Shown: in pieces, positions 25,664-35,621 of the stretch
Layout of the letters: every line of letters starts with the position of its first letter
Numbering within the stretch: the stretch's first letter is position 1
Assembly (NCBI GenBank): GCA_000151295.1
Contig: GG745354.1
Coordinates: 51,195 to 115,194 of the forward strand
Direction of reading: 5' to 3'
DNA: 64,000 bases
Origin: Allomyces macrogynus ATCC 38327
Taxonomy: Eukaryota > Blastocladiomycota > Blastocladiomycetes > Blastocladiales > Blastocladiaceae
Translations under genes and position numbers: made by a program
Notes under the pieces: model-generated
Databases searched by the model: none
Told to the model about the DNA's origin: nothing
What the model saw: the letters and a program-made list of their open reading frames with translations, nothing else

Positions 25664-27446
25664 ATGATGAGGACAGGCCTTCAACTCGCGTCCCGAGCCT
25701 CGCGACGTGGTCCTGTTTTCGCACGAGCATCGCGCACGACAAGATCATGGACCTGTACTCGATCCCAAAGCACGGCAGCAGCGACCAGCCCCGAGCACCC
25801 GCCGTTTGCCGCATCGACTGGCTCGCTGCAGTTGCCCTCCACCATTTCTCAAGTATTGGATCGGCCGTTGCAAAGCGAAGTGGTCGTGCATGGCTGGATC
25901 AAGACGTTGCGCGCACAAAAGGAGCACACGTTTGTCCAAGTGTCCGACGGCACGACGGCGCAGAACCTGCAGATTGTCGTCGATGGGCCTGTCAAGGGGT
26001 GCGGCATTCGCGCAATCCATCGACAAGTGGGAGTACCGTTAACTCACGCCAACTTCGTGCCAGATTGCAGACGGGTACTGCGCTGACCATCACGGGCACG
26101 CTGCAGCCAAGCCCGCCGGGGCTCAAGCAGTCGGTGGAGCTGCACGCCAAGCCCGAGCAGGTACGCGTCGTGGGCGCGTGCGATGCGGTCGGTATCCTGT
26201 TTGATCCCTCCGCCATTTCGATTCGCTTGACCCTAACTGACCTCGTTCCCCCACAATTGTCTAGTCGTACCCGCTGCAAAAGAAACGACACGGTGTCGAC
26301 TTTCTGCGCGAAATCACGCATCTGCGCCCGCGAACCAACACGTTTGCCGCGGCCGCGCGCGTGCGCAACGACCTTTTCTTCAGCCTGCACAACTACTTTG
26401 CGCACCACGGGTTCCTTCACCTCCACACTCCAATCTTGACCGCTTCCGACTGCGAGGGTGCCGGCGAGACGTTTGAAATCCTGGCACCGACCGAAGCCGG
26501 CTATACCAATCGCGAGGGCCCGTGCTCCGACTACTTTGGCACGCCGCGCGTGAACCTGACCGTGTCGGGCCAACTGCACCTGGAAATGTTTGCGCACGCG
26601 CACCCGCGCGTCTATACGTTCTCGCCGTCGTTCCGTGCCGAAAAGACTCTGAGCACGCGCCACCTGGCCGAATTCGCGATGCTTGAAGCCGAAATGACGT
26701 TCATCGACGACCTCGACACGTTACTCGACGTGACGACGGCCATGGTGCGCGACGCTGTGACCACGGTCAACCCGGCCGACCTGGAACTGCTCGCGCAACT
26801 CGTGCCGCAACTCGCCTCGTCGGGGTCCCCTACGCGCGGCAAAGTCGATGCGGCCATGCGCGCCGAACACGTGCGTGCGGCCATGCACCGCGTTGAGCAA
26901 CTTGCGGGCGGGTATGCGGTCATGACGTACACCGAGGCCGTGCAGTATCTGGCAACACATCCGCGCGCGCCCAAGTGGCAGTATCCCGTCCGGTGGGGCG
27001 CGGACCTGCAAGCCGAGCACGAGAAATTCCTCGCACACCAAGTTGGGCGGCCCGTGTATGTCACGCACTACCCGCGCGGCCTGAAACCGTTCTACATGCT
27101 CGTCGACCGCGTGCCGGCGACGGTACCCGCTGATGTGCCCGTGGATCCGGAGCTGAAGGGGGATTTCACGACGGTCGCGAATTACGATCTGTTGGTCCCG
27201 GATCTCGGCGAGTTGCTGGGCGGGTCGTTGCGCGAGCACGATGCGGGTGCGCTCGAAACGGCGATGGTGCGTGCCGGGTTGAACGTTGCGGCCTACCAGT
27301 GGTACCTCGACCTGCGGCGGTACGGCGGGGCGCCGCATGGTGGATTTGGGCTTGGGTTTGATCGGTTGGTCAAGCACGTCACGGGGCTCGAGAGCGTGCG
27401 CGACGTGGTGCCGGTGCCGCGGTACTATCGCGAGTGCCGGTATTGA
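25664..27446 (+). CDS. Asparaginyl-tRNA synthetase, mitochondrial
   Basis: Exons 25664-25998, 26064-26160 and 26265-27446 join in phase to 537 residues (yeast Slm5, 492). It charges tRNA-Asn for organellar translation: Asn + ATP + tRNA gives Asn-tRNA. Residues 1-~40 are basic and hydroxylated (MMRTGLQLASRASRRG), a good matrix-targeting presequence. An OB-fold anticodon-binding domain follows (VVVHGWIKTLRAQKEHTFVQ). The class II catalytic core has motif 1 (FLHLHTPILTASDCEG), motif 2 (FRAEKTLSTRHLAEF) and motif 3 (GGFGLGFDRLVKHVTG) with the AsnRS-type ending VRDVVPVPRYY. AspRS is the main alternative, but the overall pattern favours AsnRS. It shares its upstream region with the divergent TLDc gene. 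Confidence 0.92.
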
Positions 27447-27769
27447 TGACCGGTGGGGGAGGAGGTTGAGAGCAAGGTCGAGAGCAGAGGGCAGTTGTAA
27501 TCAAATACGCATAAATAACTTAGCATCCGGTTTTCAAGCAAGCCGTCTCATGGACGTTTCTGCGTTTGCGATTTTGACAGGACTTGGATGCGCGTGACCG
27601 CGTCGGGGCGCTTGCATGCCTGCTTTTGATGCACTTCTTTTTCGGTGATCAGCGCAACAGCAGCAAAGTGGTGACCACGTCCATCAAAGGCGGCCACCCT
27701 CCGGCGCGCGCGCGATGCATGCTGCCCACCTCGCCCAAAGACAAGACGCGCCCACTTGCTGCAATCACC

Positions 27770-30700
27770 ATGGCGTCGTCGAAGCGCGCGTCGGGCGAGT
27801 CGGTCGCGACCAGCAACAGTTTACCGGCCCTGCACCTCTCCACCGGCTCCAGCTCGGGCGCCCTCGGCAGTACCAACCCACCCGTACTGCCACCGGCAAC
27901 GCAAGATGCATTCCGCGCCGCTGCACACTCGAGGGCCGACACCAACTCGCATGCACGAATTGCGCCGTCACTGCAAGTCATTACCGACGACGCTGCTGCG
28001 GCAGGACCGCCCGCCCTGCGCGCGCGCGCCGGATCGCTCGAGGCGGGCATGAACGCCGGCCCCGGACCACACGGGAAACTCGCTGCCACGTACATGACCG
28101 CCCTGCCGGCGGCACCCGCGCGGCCGCCGTCGCCCGACCCGCCGCTCGCCGACCTGACAGCATCACCGCCGCGCCTAGTCCTTGCCACGCCGCACGATCC
28201 GCTCGCCAGCTCGGTCCGTGCCGCATCGATGCTGCTCGCGCAAGAAACGCCGCTCCCACTCGGTTCCGCGACGAGTATTCAGCTCGCGGGCGGTGCCATT
28301 CTCACGCGCAAGAAATCGATCACGATTATCGCGCACGCGAGCCGCGGTGAGCTCGCGCACGCTGGCTCGAATGCGTCGCTCGCGTACGTGCCGTTACCGG
28401 GGTCATTACCTGTCAGTCCCGTGTCGCCAACGGTGCCATCATGGCTCAGTCCGAGCGTGCCGTTGTCGGCGCCGGCGTCGCGGCGGGGGTCGGCGGCGAC
28501 GGATACGGCGAGTATGTCGGTGCCTGGGTCACGACGCGGGTCGGCGCTGTCGAGCCCCGTGGATGCGTCTGGGTCGTCGAGACCGGTGTCGCGTCGGGCG
28601 TCGGCTCTTCAGAGTCTTGTCATGGGTGGTGAGGGAGACGAGCCGTGGAGGACGGCGGGGATCGCGGCACTGTCCAGAGACCGACTCCCGACCGTGCCGT
28701 CGGTCGCGTCGTCGTCGTCGCGCGAAAACAGCATCGTCGACCCGCTCTTGGCCAGCAACGGACCTGATACGAGCTGGAATCCATCTCCCCCGTCGCCGGA
28801 CCCAAATCCGAGCACTGCGCGCGCAGGTGACGATGCACCATCCCCACTCGTCGGATCGCCGCAGTACCTGGCCGTCGGCGCCCCCACGAACAGCGGCCCG
28901 ACCATGGTCAACGGCGCCGACGCGATCAGAATGGAGAGCGCGCCCGTCCTTCCCTCCATCGCCGTTCAGGGCGCTACGTCGGACCTCGCCGTCGCGACGG
29001 CAACACCGCCACCATCGCAAGCGCACGAACCGACCTGGGTCCCGATGACCCCCGCACCCGCACTACCACCGCGCTCTTCCTCCGACCGTGAGCCGCGACG
29101 CACGTTGGGCACGACGGGATCGGGTTCCAGTGCGACACCGGTCTCGACTATCAGCGCGCACGCTGCGCTCAACATGGAGGACACGGGCGGGATTCGCCCA
29201 CGGACCGCTGCCATGACCTCGGTCACGTCGCACTTGCTCGGAAACATGATGCGCAAGTCGGGGTTTATGAAACCGTCACCGTCTGGCGCGAGAGACGAGG
29301 GGTTGTCGAGGACCAACACGAATGCGAGTACCAGCTCGTACCTGTCGAGTCTCAGACGGCCGGGTGCGGAAGGGAAGCCAGGGGCGCCGCCGCCGCCGCC
29401 CATGGGACGGCCGGCGCGACGGATGTCGCTGGGCGCGGCGCTGATGATGCCGCCGGCACCGCGTGTGCAGGACAAGTGCGCGATCCTCGGCGTTTGACCT
29501 GCGTGTTTGGGATGAGGTTGCTTACCGTGTCGATCATAGGATGGACGTCAAGACGCTACTCGCCGTCACGTTCAAGGCGCTCGGCATTCTCTATGGCGAT
29601 GTGGCAGCGCACGTTCGCCTCCCCCCGCATCCACCCCATTTCATGCGTCTGACCCGCTCAGTCAACAATAGAGCGCCCATGTTCGTCATGAAGTCGGTCT
29701 TCAAGGACGGCGTGAACCAGACGGACCCGGTCACCGACATTCTTGGGTGCCTGTCGCTCATGATTTGGATCTCGATCATTCTCGGGATTGTCAAGTACTG
29801 CCTCGTCGTACTCAAAGCCGAAAACAGTGGCGAGGGCGGGATTCTGGCACTCTTATCGCTGGTCCCGACGGCCGAGGACGACTCGACGCCGCCGTTTCTC
29901 GTGCGGCACTATCGCAAGATTTTCTTGCTGGCGCTGTGTGGGTGCGCGTTCTTGCTCGGCGACGGGGTACGCTTCTTTTTCCTGGACTTCATCTATCGCG
30001 ATTTCACCTCACTCTCCACACTTGACCGCGCCTACAGCTTGTCACGCCCGCCATTTCCATTCTCGCCGCAGTCGAAGGCTTCCACGTCATCGAGGATAAG
30101 TACCCCGACCTTTTCCATACGATCCCCGTCGATTCGTGGCGCGTGCCTGCGACGTGCGTCCTGCTCATTATGCTCTTCTACGTTCAACGATTCGGTCTCG
30201 GCCGCATCACCGCCATTTTCCCCGTCGTCATGGTCGTCTGGTTCTCGGCGCTCGCCGTCATCGGCATCTGGAACATTATCCAAATGCCGGCGATCTTACT
30301 CGCCTCCAACCCGCTGTGCATGGTGCGCGTCATGGTCCTGCGCGGATGGGACGGCACGCTCTCGATGCTCTCGACGGTCCTGCTCGTCGTTGCCGGGCTC
30401 GAGTTCCTCTACGCCGACTTGGGCACGTTCAAGCGCAGGCCGATCACGTTGTCGTTTTCGGCCGTCGTCGTGCCGTGCACGCTGATCGCGTACCTCGGGC
30501 AAGGGGCCAAATTGCTCAGTTTGGGTGTTGACAAGCTGTCGAGTAGCGATCCGGCGACGGCAACGGCTGTGCAGAAGGTGATTCACAACTTGTTTTTCGA
30601 AATGGTGCCGACGTGGTCGTTGTGGCCGTTGGTGTTGCTCGGCACGCTCGTCTCGGCGGTTGGGTCGCAGGCGGTGATTTGCGGGTGCTTTGCGATGATC

Positions 30701-32020
30701 GGTACGTCGTTTTGGATGCCATGGTCGAGCTGGACGACTTTTAAAGTGCATGGTGCGGGCGGATAGATCAAGCCATCACCCTGCGCGTCTTCCCGTCATT
30801 CGAATCCGTGCACCTGATGGGCGCCGACGGACACGGATCTTACTACGTGCCCTTTTTCAACGGCATTCTGCTCGTCGGGTCTCTCGCGCTCGCCGGTGCC
30901 TACCAGGACTCGGACGTGCTCTCGGACATGTTTGGCCTGTGCGTCGCCGGTGCGATGCTCATTACGTCGATTCTGATGATCATTGTCATGGTCGTGAAAT
31001 GGTCGTTGCCGTGGTGGCGCGTCGCGCTCTACGGGATCGTGATTCTCGTGCTCGATGCGATGCTATTTATTGCGTCGCTCATCAAGCTCGGTAAGAACGC
31101 GTGGATCACGTTCTTGTTTTCGGCTACGTTCTTTGGGATCATGTACGGTTTTTGTTCAGTGCGGGTGACTGAGCAGCGTGCGATGCGGTGGGCTGACGAT
31201 GTGCATCGATTCGGAGGTTCATTATGACGTCGACATGGACGGATATCTTCCACGTACGCATTTCCGGCTCGACAAGAGGCATCACCGACGCGCGGCGGCG
31301 CACGACGACACCATCTCTCATGTGTAGATCGAGTTGGATGCGGCGTAGTTCACCTCATTTCGATCGTTCACTTACTGCCACCCCTTCTCACACATTAGGC
31401 CATGGACGCGAAATTCTGGACCATGACCAACGTGCGACAACATATTCGCATCCACGGCCGCGTCAAGGGCATGGGCGTGTTTGTCGCGTACGCCGACGAA
31501 GGTGCGTTTCGGCCATCTGCGTCTTCATCCTCGGCCCTTGACTCACTTTCGCGAATCCGGATTCACAGAGGTCCCGCACGTCCTCTCGCTCCTCGCCGCA
31601 CGCCTCCCCGCGCTCCCCGAAGAAATCATCTTGCTCACGACCAATTGCGTTAAGGCCCTCCCGTTTGTCGCGGAAGACGACCGCGTGATATGCCGCGCCG
31701 TCGACCCAGCGCACGGCGTATACCGACTCCTCATCTCGCATGGGTTCGCCGAAAGGCCGATGAACGTGCAAGAGGCGCTACAATTCGCCAAGAAACGGCG
31801 CGGTCTGAAAATCAAGACGCCGCAGGACGGGCAGCCGGGGGCGCTCGTCACGTTCTTTGTCGCACGACATTCGGTGCTCGCATTACCGGACCGCGCGTGG
31901 TACCGGCGCTGGAAACATTACCTCTACGAAGTGATTTCAAGGAATACGAATAACCAGGTGCACGTGCTCGGGTTGCCCGTGCAGCACGTGCTCGAGGTGT
32001 CGAACGTGCTGGAACTGTAG
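27770..32020 (+). CDS. HAK1: HAK/KUP-type high-affinity potassium transporter
   Basis: Exons approx. 27770-29475, 29540-29966 (probably with a small intron around 29600-29670), 30038-30701, 30767-31321, 31399-31501, 31569-32020. Family hallmarks: VTFKALGILYGDV; KYCLVVLKAENSGEGG; LLGDGLVTPAISILAAVEGF; LIAYLGQGAKLL; LVSAVGSQAVICGCF. A C-terminal cytoplasmic domain follows (VPHVLSLLAARLPALPEEII). HAK proteins import K+ with H+ across the plasma membrane. The start at 27770 has a CACCATGG context and gives a ~570-residue Ser/Pro/Ala-rich N-terminal extension, far longer than usual; the alternative is a separate upstream gene with HAK beginning at Met 29541. Two irregularities: the GD(I/V)GTSPLY region is broken near 29605, and one base too many occurs at 31201-31216, overlapping a 16-nt GT..AG segment. 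Confidence 0.88.
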
Positions 32021-32547
32021 ACGACGGCTGATCGCGCGCGGCGGTCTGCGGGTATGGTGGAGAGGAGGTGCCTGTGGGCGGGCCGGCGATGGAGGATGAG
32101 ATGACACTGGAACTGTATTCCTCGTTCATACATTTGCTCTCCACCGATTTCTCTCTTTTGAGCTTTCGGGTTTGCGTCTCATGATTGGCTCGTCAGGTCG
32201 ACCACAGGCCGCAGGCGTCGCTCTGGTCGAAGTCCAGGCCTCAAACAATGGATTTTCTGGCCTCGATCATCTGTGCTCCGTGCAAGGAAAGATGTGCTTG
32301 AGAAGCAAGTCAGAGCACCACGATACCCCTGGGCCGCAGTCCTCCTCTCGCTCGCTCACAGAATCCTCATCAGCGCCATCGATGAACGCCATTGGAAGCA
32401 TAAGAGACAAAATGCAGAAAATTCTCTGATCTCAACCTCCACCGCCATGGTATTGACGTGGATGTCGAGGAACGAAGTCCACGCTGTTGCGACTTGAGCT
32501 CGCGCGTCTCCACGCTCCATACCAATCACGACACAACCATAACCATC
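32021..32547. other. Intergenic, nothing recognised
   Basis: Region between the HAK stop and the kelch family copy. Only short frames. Confidence 0.4.
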
Positions 32548-33080
32548 ATGTCCTTTTCTCCCCCTCGTGAACCATCAAGTCGCGAATCGCTCGCCATGAG
32601 CCTTTACCTGTTCATGGCGCCCCTTCTGTTTGCCCTTGCCGTGCTCTTGATGACCCTGCAGCCAGCGGCCGCATCTTCCTCACCTGTAATGAGCACGTCA
32701 AAGGCAGCGGCGTGGAGCGGGTGTGCCGCAGTCGGTTCGCGCTTGTTTGTGTTTGGAGGTGAAATTGGGGGTACGGGTCAAACTTGACTGGAGCGCGCTT
32801 CTTCCCAGCAATTTCGCACATTCGTGCGCCATGTTTCGTGTTTCTTTCAACGGCGACCATAGTTTCCGGAATAACCGCAACTGCGACCACGCACAACATT
32901 TATTCGATCGACATCAAGCGCGCCATTGAATCGGGTGCTACTGCTAACCTGCAAACGCACGGCTCAGTCAAGGGCCTCAGCGGGGCTGTGAACCAATTGG
33001 CCGATGTGATGCCCAGTGGCAAGGTCTTTGTCGCAGCTAGGGGAAACAAGGACTGCCTGCTGACGAGGGGCGTACCATAA
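32548..33080 (+). pseudogene. Kelch-type membrane protein family, truncated 5' fragment
   Basis: The ATG at 32548 opens a secretory signal peptide (LYLFMAPLLFALAVLLMTLQ, PAAAS) followed by the first propeller strand (AAVGSRLFVFGGE). Across a ~100 bp intron (gtacgg..catag) comes THNIYSIDIKRAIESG and LSGAVNQLADVMPSGKVFVA, then a stop at 33080. The paralogue at 55850 has the same order (signal peptide, VFGGDF, YSFDL-like strand, LAGTLNQFAP). The remaining propeller blades, membrane helix and tail are missing and are replaced by the minisatellite that starts at once. I call it a truncated copy. Confidence 0.6.
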
Positions 33081-33395
33081 TCTCCACCGCCAAACCAAGA
33101 AATCCCACCTTCCACGCCACACAGGCATCCCGGGTTCTCCACCTCCCAGCAACATATGCGTACCAGGTTCCCCCACCTTCCACGCTGCACGGGCACGCCA
33201 GCTTCCCCACCTCCCAGCATCACGCACGCGGACCAGAATCGCCACCTCTCAAGTAATTCACAACCGTCAGGTTCCCCACCTCTCACACACGAACAAACTT
33301 CGTGTTCCCCACCGCTGAAAATCACTTGAACAATCCAGGTTTTCCACCGCCCACACACAATGGTTTGTCCAGAATCTCCACCATTTACCACCAAC
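33081..33395. repeat. Degenerate minisatellite, 33-35 bp period
   Basis: A short conserved core close to ttccccacctcc recurs at about 33102, 33135, 33168, 33203, 33238, 33272, 33305, 33340 and 33374, with ~22 bp of mostly different sequence between cores. Spacing is 33-35 bp throughout. On the minus strand the units stay open and give repeated Gly-Gly/Trp-containing peptides, but I see no start or domain that would make this a gene. Confidence 0.75.
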
Positions 33396-33879
33396 AGCAA
33401 TCCACACCATTGGTTTGGTGACCAAAGATCAGTTCCTTGGACTTGTTGAAAGTGATTCCCTTGCACCGTCCAAGCCATGGCGGTCGCTTCAACCTGCGGT
33501 TGTCCTCGCTACACAAAAATCGAGACATAGCCTGCACGGTCTCATCAGAACGCTTCATGCTGGGGAGCGAATCGATGACCATAATCAAGGCTGGAAGGAG
33601 ATCGACAGCAGCAAGCCACCAATTGTTGCTGTTCTCCTCATGGCACGGAATATGATAAGGGAGCTATCAGGAGAACCCGTCACCTGCAGCCTTGTCCACC
33701 CACCTGTGCATTTGCTGAAGCCCTTGGGGGCGTGAAACCTTGTCAAAAAACGCGCTGTCAGTCACCCAGATCTTGGTTGGGTACAGTGTTCAGCTGATCA
33801 GCAGGTCAAGATATCTAAGCACGCACTGCAGTGGGAATGTGTAAAGGTGAGCTCTGGATATTAACCAAGACAGCTCGAC

Positions 33880-34215
33880 AAAGCAACACGTACATCGCTA
33901 TCCAGCCAGCCATTGGTGCCCAAATTCTGTTCGGGAAGGAGATGCTAAAGTTCTTCCGGTTGAAGTGGAACAATTTTGCGTGGGCCCTTGAGATTGCGAT
34001 TCGTCGACTTGATTCTTGCTGGGTTTGCTCGACTGAGCAATCGACGGACCAAGTTGTCAGGCAAAATCACCAACCCATTGGACGGACCGACCCGGCTCTT
34101 TGCTGGTTCTGCGCGTCTTGTTGGGGATGTGATTGCTTACGTTTGCGGAAAAATGGTAACCAGCGATGACAAAAACCCATATGCCCCGTTTTTGAGCCTG
34201 CTGCAGATCTAAGAG
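33880..34215 (+). pseudogene. Kelch-type family remnant (C-terminal propeller blades), copy A
   Basis: The frame ending at 34212 contains TKLSGKITNPLDGPTRLFAG, ARLVGDVIAYVCGKM and APFLSLLQI. These correspond to TGMIDNTLKGPKSLASECV, VDDDVIIYIGGIE and SSANLLQV in the copy at 58182-59349. No start, signal peptide or membrane helix is attached. Confidence 0.55.
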
Positions 34216-34329
34216 TCGAAAATGACTCTGCAATTCAAGTGGGTCGTGGAGAAGGCAGCGCCGAATGACCCTGAACCGACTGGGCCATCATGGGCGGGCT
34301 CGCGCCATAAGCCTCGTACACGCTTGTCG

Positions 34330-34775
34330 AGTATATGGACCTGAATGCAGGTCGCACCAATCCAGGCATGATCGTCAACCCATCCAATGGTCCAGTCGCG
34401 CTCTACAATGGGTGTGTGCATCTCGAGTGCGACGTGGTTCTGTACGTTGGCGGCCGCGTGTCGGAGAACGGCGAGAATGGAGGCGTGAGCGCGTCTTTTG
34501 TCAACCTGCTGCTGATCCTGCCGCAAGAGTCGGACAGGTCGCTGCAGTTCAAGTGAGTGACGGGTACGCCAGCACCAAATGACACATAGTCATCCTCGCA
34601 GTCAGGAAACAGGTCTTCGTCGTCGTTTGGCTCAGGATCTGGGTCTGCGCAGCGGAGTGATTTATGTTCAGCTGTGAATGCGGGCGCGACCACTGGTGCT
34701 GTTGCTCTTGTGATGGCAATGGATGCTATCGCGTATTTTGTGCGCCGGCGCCGCCAATCGCAGAAAAGCTAAGTG
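34330..34775 (+). pseudogene. Kelch-type family remnant with membrane helix, copy B
   Basis: Contains YMDLNAGRTNPGMIVNPSNG, then HLECDVVLYVGGRV and LLLILPQESDRSLQFK, a Ser-rich stalk in a shifted frame, and a helix (AGATTGAVALVMAMDAIAYF) followed by VRRRRQSQK. This is the same C-terminal architecture as the 56.7 kb and 58.2 kb copies. The frame breaks after LQFK and lacks the N-terminal two thirds, so it is a remnant. It lies head-to-tail behind copy A. Confidence 0.6.
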
Positions 34776-35621
34776 CTGCAGGTGCAGCCCCTTCTTGCCA
34801 ACCATTCGAATGTGAAAGAGCCCTCCAAGAACGTCGACGTTGTGTTGGCCGTGCATCCACACACGCCTGCCCACCCCCATGACACTTCATTTGCCGGGAA
34901 GCGCGGTCGTCATGAGCACAGCGAACCTGCCCCGGTAAATGAGCATACGTCGGCGGATCCACTCTATTTGCCCGGCGATGTGGTGTCGAAAAAGGTGGTC
35001 GGATCGGAGGCTTGATTGGCGCCAGAGCATGCAGCTGATGGCACCACGTTCCGCTTACCAAGCGACATGTTTGCACGGCCAGAAGCATTTTGGCAAGTTA
35101 AATGCAAGATTCCGGACGCGCCATCGGCGACGCGCCGCAATTGTACTAAGGCGCGCATTTGATAATAATTGATTCGCACACAGTGTCAGCCATTGGTGTT
35201 GTTGTTTGTTGTCTGTTGTCTGTTGTCTGTTGTTTAAGCCTCTTCAAGTACGTCAATGTTTGAAGCAGGTTGTGGTCGCCCGCCGCGATCTGTTCTCATC
35301 TACAGGTCTATTTCAAACCAGCAATATATACTTCGATGTTTATCATGTGGGAGCGGGCTGTAGAAGCCCAGGGTCATGGATGTGCGTTCGTTTGAATTTT
35401 ACATCACACCAACAGCAGCCTTGCGGCCGCGACATGGAATGCGGTGTGAAGGTTTGGAATCCGGTACGTAGCAGACTCGATCTCCATTCTCAACCATCCC
35501 TGCCCGTGGTGAGGTGAGCCCAACCGACAAAATCATTCTCAAGCCTTTCCAATTTGATACCATTAATTGAACCCTCCCCCACGCCGCAGTTGGCCCAAGT
35601 CCCTCCATCCTCCCCTTCCCA
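34776..35621. other. Intergenic, nothing recognised
   Basis: The only simple sequence is a short (tgttgtc)n-like run at about 35200-35233. No coding chain found. Confidence 0.45.

Noticed and set aside
33081..33395. CRISPR-like array (short repeats with unique spacers of even length)
   Set aside because: The conserved core is only ~12 bp and degenerate, there are no cas genes, and the DNA is clearly eukaryotic with spliced genes on both sides.
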